From Holophagaceae bacterium (GTDB lineage Bacteria > Acidobacteriota > Holophagae > Holophagales > Holophagaceae): a stretch of DNA of 64,000 bases. The stretch is taken from contig JADJVL010000008.1 in NCBI GenBank assembly GCA_016710635.1, positions 124,001 to 188,000 of the forward strand, in the 5' to 3' direction. Both the position numbers and the translations under genes were made by a program. Below the pieces are notes generated by a model, which searched no databases, was not told the origin of the DNA, and was given only the letters and a program-made list of their open reading frames with translations. Below, piece after piece: positions 58,102-64,000 of the stretch. The first letter of the stretch is position 1; each line of letters starts with the position of its first letter.

Positions 58102-58243
58102 CAGGGCGGGCTCGAACCGCCGACCCAAGGCTGGCGGGCCGGTAGGGAAAGGCGCAGCACGCGCGAGCGTGCGCAGCCGGTCCCGCGAAGCGGGATTCCC
58201 GGGCCCAGCCAGCCGTCAGGTTCGAGACCGCCCGCGCCAACCA
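58102..58243. repeat. 142-bp palindromic unit ending in a tRNA-Val 3' end, copy A
   Basis: Starts CAGGGCGGGCTCGAACCGCC (an inverted T-arm) and ends with the last 25 bases of the tRNA including CCA, so the ends form a long imperfect palindrome. An internal GC-rich hairpin region (58150-58205) differs from copy B. A terminator-like hairpin follows (58247-58280). Confidence 0.75.
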
Positions 58244-58246
58244 AAG

Positions 58247-58280
58247 ACAAATGGTCGGGACATCCCGGCCATTTGTTTTT
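58247..58280 (+). terminator. Terminator-like hairpin after copy A
   Basis: ACAAATGGTCGGG / CCCGGCCATTTGT stem followed by TTTTT. Its stem sequence differs from the hairpin behind the tRNA, although GGGACATCCCGG is shared. Confidence 0.7.
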
Positions 58281-58300
58281 ACACGACACCATGTCGGGAT

Positions 58301-58442
58301 CAGGGCGGGCTCGAACCGCCGACCCAAGGCTGGCGGGCCGGTAGGGAAAGGCCGCTGGCGCGCGAGCGCCGGAGACCGGTCCTGCAACGCAGGATCGCCG
58401 GGCCCAGCCAGCCGTCAGGTTCGAGACCGCCCGCGCCAACCA
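58301..58442. repeat. 142-bp palindromic unit ending in a tRNA-Val 3' end, copy B
   Basis: Same length and outer sequence as copy A (about 199 bases apart), including the 25-base tRNA 3' end. The internal stem is different, with compensating arms. No complete tRNA can be folded from it. Confidence 0.75.
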
Positions 58443-58452
58443 ACAAGCCCAG

Positions 58453-58493
58453 AAGGGCCAGGACTAAAAAATCCTGGCCCTTTCGCTTTTTCG
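58453..58493 (+). terminator. Terminator-like hairpin after copy B
   Basis: AAGGGCCAGGA / TCCTGGCCCTT stem with a loop CTAAAAAA, then TTCGCTTTTTC. It closes the tRNA-repeat cluster. Confidence 0.7.
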
Positions 58494-59058
58494 GTCCGTG
58501 CCAAAACGGTGTCAAAACCAGGGGCGGAGAGCGGTGCACCCTGGCGGATTCCTCCGGATGACTGGGACCTGGACCAATCACTACAACCCGACCGCACCCC
58601 ACCCCCGCCTTGATCGGGTCCCTGCCTATCTACTCAGGCATCGGCCAGGGCCTTGAATACATGAGAAGCCACTACGGCCGATAGGAATGCCAGGTACACA
58701 AGGCTGGAGGGCGAGTTCGATTCATGGTCGGAGGGCACCCTCCATCTTTTTGCTCCTTTTTATATTTGATGCTATTTTTTTGTTGATTCTTTCAAAACAG
58801 GGCTGTACACAGGAGTGGTGTGAATCCCCTGGAGCCGCGATGGCGGATCAGAACCTTCAACCCACGGGCACCCTCCTCGAAAGGAGGGCCTCTGCGGAAC
58901 AGAACCCATCGAACTCCCCCTGACCCGCACCCGCCTTGCCGCCACCTCCCAAAGGATCCTTCCAACCCATCTCAACCTAGTCGGTATCCCGCACTGACCC
59001 CCCGGGCAGTCCAAACGGTTCAAACCTAGTCAACCTCAACCCTTTACAGGAGCTTCCG
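58494..59058. other. Gene-free, mixed-GC lead-in to the exported-protein island
   Basis: 565 bases. A low-GC stretch (58745-58800, runs of T) stands out; a TCCTC-GAAA-GAGG hairpin lies near 58880. No credible ORF. ACAGGAG at the end is the ribosome site for the metzincin gene. Confidence 0.45.
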
Positions 59059-61254
59059 ATGAAGCCCAGCTATAGGTCTGCCCTGGCAATCAATCTGAAG
59101 CAGGTCTCGCTCGCCCACAGATTATTGTTCGGTCGGCTTCTCTCAACGAGCCTCTTCCTCGTCGCAGGACAAGTCTCGGTTGCCCAGACCCCGACTCCCC
59201 TAGGGAGTGGAGGGGCCCAAGTCTACTGGTCGTCCCTTGCCAACCCTGCCGTCCCTGACCCTGCGACTACTGTCATCGCCAGATATCAAGATTGTTCGGA
59301 CGGAGGGTACCTGGCGAAAACGAGTCCATCTCCTACCATCGCACCGGGTGGCGGATGTATACGCGTCAACGAGGTTCTCGTCGGTGACTCGGTGCCGTCG
59401 GGGGCTGAAGTCCTTCAATCGATGACATTGACGTCCGATCAGGCGATAGCCGCCGGTGCGGATCCGGCCCGCATTCAAGAGCTGATCCAGATGTATGGCT
59501 ATGTGACCTTCTCGAAATCGGTCTGGAGGCTCGGTGCAGGCACAGACCCTGCTGAGCCTGGATACTCAGCTTTTGGGAACGTCCAGCTGAACATCTTCCC
59601 TGCTGGAAATGCAGATTCAGCGATCGTGAGAATGCGGAATTCCATTGGTGGGCGGAGATTCTTCCAGGTTTCTTTCGCGTCCGGAACTCCTGCTTACAAC
59701 ATCGGAATCTTGGGTGTGCACGCTGGACAAAACATCGTTGAGTCTGTGACCTACCTTCAAGGGTCGAACATCATTGCGGATGGCGTCGCAAGCCGAACAT
59801 TTACCATCTCGCGAGATCAAACATCGACACTCAACGTAGGGGAGCCAGGAAGCCACCCCGTATACCGAGGGGCTCGTGTAGATCAAATGCACCTCGTCCA
59901 GGCTGTTCAAAATGATTCCGGGTCGCTCTCACTGATCTCTGGCCGCCCTGGCAGGCTTCGCGCTTGGTTCAGCAACACCTATCCGCTGATCTGGGGCTAT
60001 GTCCCGGCCACTGTGTACGCCACGGTTCCTGGTGGCTCCCGAACGGTGGTTGCCTCCAACCAATTCGTCTACTTCAACAGCGCGGACAATCCGACGTTGG
60101 ATCTGAATATCTCAGGCAACATGGTCGTCCCCGGTGTGCAATTCGATGTCGAGGTAGGTGTGCCCGGCGGTGGCGTTGTCACCAAGTCGTATTCACCAGT
60201 TGTGGTCCCAGGAAGCGCGCTCGAACTGCATGTTTATGAGATCAAGCCTCCGGGCGGATCTGGGGTTCCAGTCGCACGAGATGCTTCGGGTTTGAGAAGC
60301 CAGATCGTCCAGTACTCGGAAAGCATGCTGCCACTGCAGGGGATGAACATTCACATACGCGGCACCATCGAAATCGTTCCAGACATTCCTCCGCCATTCT
60401 GGAACCCATTTGGCGACCCCAAGTTCAGCCTTGCCGGCTTTGAAGCCATTGCACGATTGATGTCCGTGCATGCTGCCCTCGATACGGGCACCGAGCAAAC
60501 TCAAAATCGAGTCTATGCGGCCTTCATCAACCCGCGGTATTCAGAGACGGGTAGTGTCGTCGGCATTTCTTCAGGGAAGGGATTCGCAGGTGTGGCTCTC
60601 TTCATGGTCAGCCAGGAGGTGTCTCGCAAGATTCTCGCGCATGAAATTGGGCACGCCTACTGGCTTGGTCACTCCCCAAGCCCTGGTGCCACATCCTTTC
60701 CCGCCCCAGTCGATTATGACTACCCATACTCCGGAAACAGCCAGATCGCAGCTGATGCCTTCGACGTGCTTCAAGGCTACGGTTTGAGCACAGGGAATCA
60801 TGATTTGATGGCCTACCCGAGTGTCTGGCCAAGCGACTTCACCTGGGAGAGGCTGGTTGGTCGATTCAACGAGACGATGGGTGGCTACACCTCCTTCGGT
60901 GGGCCAGGGGTGAACACGAGCGCCACAACCCTCAAGATTGCGAGGGACAGCAAAGGTGACCTCGTCATCGGGAAAGAGGAGGCCAAGCAGATCAAGAAGA
61001 TGTTCAAGGGCGTGGACAGCCTCGTGTGTGAGGATTCAACCATTGATGGAACACCTTTGGAGACCACCACGAGCACTCAAGGCGAAATGCTCGCGGGCAC
61101 AGTTGTGGCGGTCCCGATCACGGATCTATCCTCCGGATTGGTGAGCCCCACAAGCTCCCATAAAGATACGAAAAAGATCGACCAGGCCTTGATTGAGCGG
61201 TCCGTGCCCACCAAACTTCGGAAAGCCATCGAATTGTCCAGGCCAAGAGGTTGA
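59059..61254 (+). CDS. Exported metzincin-type zinc metalloprotease
   Basis: 731 residues. Long signal region (cleavage near SVAQ, residue 43), a large beta-rich middle (about 60-400), then the catalytic site ILAHEIGHAYWLGH (HExxHxxGxxH-like: third ligand H) and a downstream Met in HDLMAY that fits the metzincin Met-turn. The C-terminus is helical and charged. A bacterial propeptide or adhesin-like section may be present. No close family recognised. GC is lower than in the neighbouring housekeeping region. Confidence 0.75.
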   Translation: MKPSYRSALAINLKQVSLAHRLLFGRLLSTSLFLVAGQVSVAQTPTPLGSGGAQVYWSSLANPAVPDPATTVIARYQDCSDGGYLAKTSPSPTIAPGGGCIRVNEVLVGDSVPSGAEVLQSMTLTSDQAIAAGADPARIQELIQMYGYVTFSKSVWRLGAGTDPAEPGYSAFGNVQLNIFPAGNADSAIVRMRNSIGGRRFFQVSFASGTPAYNIGILGVHAGQNIVESVTYLQGSNIIADGVASRTFTISRDQTSTLNVGEPGSHPVYRGARVDQMHLVQAVQNDSGSLSLISGRPGRLRAWFSNTYPLIWGYVPATVYATVPGGSRTVVASNQFVYFNSADNPTLDLNISGNMVVPGVQFDVEVGVPGGGVVTKSYSPVVVPGSALELHVYEIKPPGGSGVPVARDASGLRSQIVQYSESMLPLQGMNIHIRGTIEIVPDIPPPFWNPFGDPKFSLAGFEAIARLMSVHAALDTGTEQTQNRVYAAFINPRYSETGSVVGISSGKGFAGVALFMVSQEVSRKILAHEIGHAYWLGHSPSPGATSFPAPVDYDYPYSGNSQIAADAFDVLQGYGLSTGNHDLMAYPSVWPSDFTWERLVGRFNETMGGYTSFGGPGVNTSATTLKIARDSKGDLVIGKEEAKQIKKMFKGVDSLVCEDSTIDGTPLETTTSTQGEMLAGTVVAVPITDLSSGLVSPTSSHKDTKKIDQALIERSVPTKLRKAIELSRPRG

Positions 61255-61781
61255 CCTTGCGTAACACCCACTCGAAATTCCACTACACCATGCCAGCGCT
61301 GGCTGCAGTCCTCTTCCTCGGCTGTACGCCCGAGAAGAAGAGCGCCTTCGAGACGCCTGCTCCGCCTCTAGTCACTCTGACCCCCCCGAGTCCGAAGACC
61401 ATTCGGCCCGACGACGGCATCATGTTCAAGATTAGCCTTCGTTACGCATCCGATGGCCATGTCGAACCTGGCCGGATGACGAACACGACTTGGCGGATCG
61501 TTTCCGCAGACCTCACCCCCTCTCGCCCGCTACAGGCCGGCGAGGACATCGGTCACGTTGTGATCCTGGAATTCCCGACGGGGTCCGGTGAGTCTTCATG
61601 CACCTACTTTGCGCCGAACACTCTTCCAGCCGGCTCGACCAGAATGAAGGTGGTGCTCAGGGCTGAATTCACAGACTCCGCCAGCGGAGCAAAGCCCGCA
61701 ACCGACGCGGAAATTACCGTCGATCCCCTGGCAACACCCGCCGTACCTCTTCCACCTGAGGTGGTCCGGAACTCTCAATAA
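61251..61781 (+). CDS. Lipoprotein of unknown function
   Basis: 176 residues from TTG 61251, overlapping the previous stop (TTGA); ATG 61290 is the alternative. The lipobox is LFLGC. A Thr/Pro-rich linker precedes a beta-sandwich-like domain (FKISLRYASDGHV, then VVLRAEFTDSASG). Translational coupling suggests it works with the protease. Confidence 0.65.
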   Translation: MTLRNTHSKFHYTMPALAAVLFLGCTPEKKSAFETPAPPLVTLTPPSPKTIRPDDGIMFKISLRYASDGHVEPGRMTNTTWRIVSADLTPSRPLQAGEDIGHVVILEFPTGSGESSCTYFAPNTLPAGSTRMKVVLRAEFTDSASGAKPATDAEITVDPLATPAVPLPPEVVRNSQ

Positions 61782-62069
61782 GCATGAAGGATGGCCCCTC
61801 ACTCCTAGTCGTAGAGGTATGAGGGTCTGTTGTCGCAGCGCCGTCTTTAGCTGGATCCAGCGGAAAAGGGTGAGGACGGTGAGTACGCGAGAGGACGAAA
61901 GCCGCTTCCGCGGCCCGAACCAACCCCTGGTCTTCCAGAGGCTGGAGAGGTCAGGAATCCGGCCAGCTATTTCCTGTGGTGTGCGGATTCGCCACAACAA
62001 CACCCAACCCCTGGTGCCGAGGGAGTATCCGAAAGTCCTCCCAGCGGCCCTACTTTCAAAGGAGTTTCA
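61782..62069. other. Gap between lipoprotein and small peptide gene
   Basis: 288 bases; an open frame from 61819 has no coding character. AAAGGAG near 62058 is the ribosome site of the peptide gene. Confidence 0.4.
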
Positions 62070-62279
62070 ATGAACCGAAAACTGAGGCGGCTCGTGCTCG
62101 CCGGAGTGCTGATCGCAGGCGGAGTGACGGCCTACGCTATCCAGTGCCTGGGGGGCGTCCGGATGTACAGGATCAGGAGCTCTGACGGGTCAACCGAATA
62201 CGTCATCTGTACCGGTGCCGGCGGGAATTGCACCTCGGGGACCTGGTACCAGTGGGCGCAGAATGGATGCGGCACCTAG
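62070..62279 (+). CDS. Small exported Cys-containing peptide
   Basis: 69 residues. Signal sequence or membrane anchor (MNRKLRRLVLAGVLIAGGVTAYA), then a mature part of about 45 residues with four Cys (QCLGG, VICTG, GNCTS, NGCGT). It is rich in Gly, Thr and Trp. The layout recalls NVEALA-type secreted peptides of Bacteroidota, but there is no NVEALA motif. The next gene starts immediately (its ATG is the next codon). Confidence 0.65.
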   Translation: MNRKLRRLVLAGVLIAGGVTAYAIQCLGGVRMYRIRSSDGSTEYVICTGAGGNCTSGTWYQWAQNGCGT

Positions 62280-63422
62280 ATGCAAGGCTCCATGCGAACG
62301 CTAATTTCCCTGCTCACACTGTCCGCCGGCTTGTCGGCCCAGTCACCTGAACCTGCGAGAGCAGGCCAGTGGATCGGGCCCTCGAGACTCCTGGTCAAGG
62401 GTGAGGGACCCGAGGTTCCGAGCCATATCGAGGAAGGGCCTGGGAAGATTCTTGAGCGGCTGCCCAGGCAACAGGGTGACCTGCATCTGGACTTCCACGA
62501 GGGACATTTCTGGTCCTCGCGTGCAGGGAAGGCGACATTCCCGGATGGTTCGGAAGCCCGGCAAAGCACGTTGTTCAAGCTGATTGACGGCAGATGGGAA
62601 CGCCAGGTTGATTTCCGCTACCGCCACGGCTTGATCTGGGAAATTCTGCCTCTGGGGAACGGGAAATATTTGGGGATCTCGGGTCAACCCAACTTCCAGG
62701 ATGGCTCCGGAAAGCAGTTCCCCTTCGCGGTTCTGCGCGCGGACGCGAAGGGCAATCTTGAGGTCGCGTCCACCCAGGATGCTGGACTGGCCGGTCCGTA
62801 CTTTCAGAAGTCACCAGCCCATCCGAACAGTGAGACCCCCTACGGTTCACTCGAACTGGACTTCCTGAGCCCAACCGTGATCCGGACCGAGGGATTCATC
62901 ACCGTCCTCAGCCCAAGGACAGGATGGTTCTGGGTTTTCAGTGACATGAACGGGCAGTTGAAACGCCAGGGGCAGATCTACGCCTCAGTGGGTGAGGAGC
63001 TTCTCAAGAAATCCCGGGACCTCGCGCATGTCTGTCTTGGCGCCCAGCCAAGACCCGATGGCAGGATCCTGATCGCGACCCGATCAGAAGACGCGGTGCA
63101 GCAGGCTGCCCGTGCCTTCCAGAAGTTCCTCCCCAAGACGGATTCGGACAGTGCCTTCATTTCCAACTACGGGAGCATCAAGGACCTTTGGGACCTGAAT
63201 CTCCAGAGTTTTCCCAGGGTGGAGTGGTGGAAGCTGGATCCGGCTACCGGAAGCATCGAGCCTGAAGCCGCGCCCCAACGATTTCCCTCTCTCGTCCGCA
63301 GCGTGAAGGAATTGAAGGCGTTCCGTTGGCGTTTCAATTCGGACGGGAACCTCATGTGGCTGGGAGCCTTCCTGGAGAATATTGAAGAGCGAACACCCAC
63401 CAAAGCGAAAAAAGCCAAGTGA
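62280..63422 (+). CDS. Exported protein, possibly propeller-like
   Basis: 380 residues (ATG 62280 or 62292). Signal peptide ending in LSAQ. The mature part shows recurring strand-turn units (GKYLGISGQPNFQDGSGKQFPFAVLRADAKGNLE; GRILIATRSED; FRWRFNSDGNLMWLG) that suggest a beta-propeller. No catalytic motif. It is packed directly against the Cys peptide and the MauE-like gene. Confidence 0.6.
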   Translation: MQGSMRTLISLLTLSAGLSAQSPEPARAGQWIGPSRLLVKGEGPEVPSHIEEGPGKILERLPRQQGDLHLDFHEGHFWSSRAGKATFPDGSEARQSTLFKLIDGRWERQVDFRYRHGLIWEILPLGNGKYLGISGQPNFQDGSGKQFPFAVLRADAKGNLEVASTQDAGLAGPYFQKSPAHPNSETPYGSLELDFLSPTVIRTEGFITVLSPRTGWFWVFSDMNGQLKRQGQIYASVGEELLKKSRDLAHVCLGAQPRPDGRILIATRSEDAVQQAARAFQKFLPKTDSDSAFISNYGSIKDLWDLNLQSFPRVEWWKLDPATGSIEPEAAPQRFPSLVRSVKELKAFRWRFNSDGNLMWLGAFLENIEERTPTKAKKAK

Positions 63423-64000
63423 TGATTAACCGCATCTGCGCCGCCATTCTTGGCGGCGTTTTCCTTTTCTCCACAGCCTTCAAGATCCTGGATCCGGCTC
63501 CCTATCTTGCCGTCGGGAGGATGGTCTTCTTCTCTCCCTCCATGGACGTGTCGCTCGTGGTGCTTGCCACGGGGGAGGCGTTCCTTGGAATGAGCTTGCT
63601 ACGTGTCGCCATCGTTGGTCAGCCCCCAAGGCGATGGCTCAAGACGGCCACCCTGTTCCTCCTCGCCGCCTACTCGGTTTTCCTTGGGGGGATGCTTGCC
63701 TCGGGACTGCCCATCGATTGCGGTTGCATGGGGCCGTTGAAGGCTCCGCCGCTCATCGGCCTGGCCCGGAATCTGATCCTTGGTGGAATCGCCGTGGCCT
63801 TCACGACGGAAGGGGATCGGAACCAAGACCATCCGGGTTCGCATCGAACGGTGCTCGTGGCAGTGCTTGGATGCGTGGTCCTGCGGCTCTCGGTGGCTTC
63901 ATGGAAAACCTGGTCCTGGCTCGGGAAACAAGGCTTCGAGCGGCCGGCCATGCTCGTCCAGGTGGACCCTTCCTGCGGCAGCTGTGCGCAGCTTTGCCTC
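63422..64000 (+). CDS. MauE/DoxX-like redox-associated membrane protein, 3' partial
   Basis: ATG 63422 overlaps the previous stop (TGATG). 193 residues are visible, and the frame is still open at the window end. Four helices (from ICAAILGGVFLFSTAF) with the MauE-type CGCMG motif (about residue 100). A soluble tail then begins with PSCGSCAQLC, a thioredoxin-like CxxC. Family knowledge: MauE-type proteins assist disulfide formation or electron delivery. It may service the Cys-containing peptide upstream. A hairpin with T run (63439-63468) lies within its first codons. Confidence 0.7.
   Translation, partial: MINRICAAILGGVFLFSTAFKILDPAPYLAVGRMVFFSPSMDVSLVVLATGEAFLGMSLLRVAIVGQPPRRWLKTATLFLLAAYSVFLGGMLASGLPIDCGCMGPLKAPPLIGLARNLILGGIAVAFTTEGDRNQDHPGSHRTVLVAVLGCVVLRLSVASWKTWSWLGKQGFERPAMLVQVDPSCGSCAQLCL

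Noticed and set aside
58102..58442. CRISPR array or additional tRNA genes
   Set aside because: Only two long units, palindromic, with no regular spacer, and no full cloverleaf can be folded.
58084..58613. Several Arg/Pro-rich ORFs on both strands around the tRNA
   Set aside because: They arise from the palindromic tRNA-end repeats and do not look like proteins.
61819..62073. 84-residue ORF before the small peptide gene
   Set aside because: Arg-rich, no ribosome site, and it runs into the next gene's start region.

Overview
The window is a GC-rich (roughly 70%) bacterial chromosome segment densely packed with genes. Its gene set includes a fused alpha/beta branched-chain 2-oxo acid dehydrogenase E1, PqiABC, a Tat-type aldo/keto reductase, a YdeP-type molybdopterin enzyme, multiheme-style redox signalling and large propeller sensor proteins. 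This fits an acidobacterium of the Holophagaceae (Geothrix-like) type. The assignment is an inference from gene content; no rRNA is present.

Layout. 1-5.3 kb: 3' part of an ADP-forming acyl-CoA synthetase, a DUF6544/6920-like protein, and an ECF sigma/anti-sigma pair with a downstream exported protein; the sigma gene and the exported gene share a promoter motif. 5.3-10.2 kb: a cytochrome c, a small protein, then pqiC-pqiB-pqiA on the minus strand. 10.2-21 kb: ABC exporter, prolyl oligopeptidase, broken aldo/keto reductase, mfd and a C-terminally short copper P-type ATPase. 21-26 kb: His-rich membrane protein, hexapeptide acyltransferase, a damaged stress-type protein, a coiled-coil protein and an M20 peptidase. 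26.2-29 kb: a low-GC accessory patch with a lipoprotein, a SIMPL-domain protein and a HicBA pair. 29-34 kb: a damaged mechanosensitive channel and a two-component propeller protein.

34.2-38.8 kb is the most interesting block: a tightly overlapping operon of a ferredoxin-type subunit, an NrfD/HybB-type quinone membrane subunit, a histidine kinase with two c-heme-like motifs in its sensor region, and a response regulator fused to a GcvH-like domain that has lost its lipoyl lysine. It looks like a respiratory module carrying its own redox sensing.

38.8-58 kb is mostly housekeeping: E1 dehydrogenase, bioB, valS, ydeP-like, a DMT transporter, a DEDD exonuclease, yraN-like, an FlhG-like ATPase, glmS and a DUF4442 protein. 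It ends at a tRNA-Val(GAC). Two 142-bp palindromic units, each ending in a copy of the tRNA 3' end, follow the tRNA and open an island (58.5-64 kb) of exported proteins: a metzincin-type protease, a lipoprotein, a 69-residue Cys-containing peptide, a larger secreted protein and a MauE-like membrane protein that runs off the window.

Two features cut across the window. Three loci carry a pair of inverted hairpin-plus-head elements resembling REP doublets. Many genes, including conserved housekeeping ones, carry single-base indels, often in short homopolymers; this suggests residual sequencing error, so pseudogene calls here are provisional.
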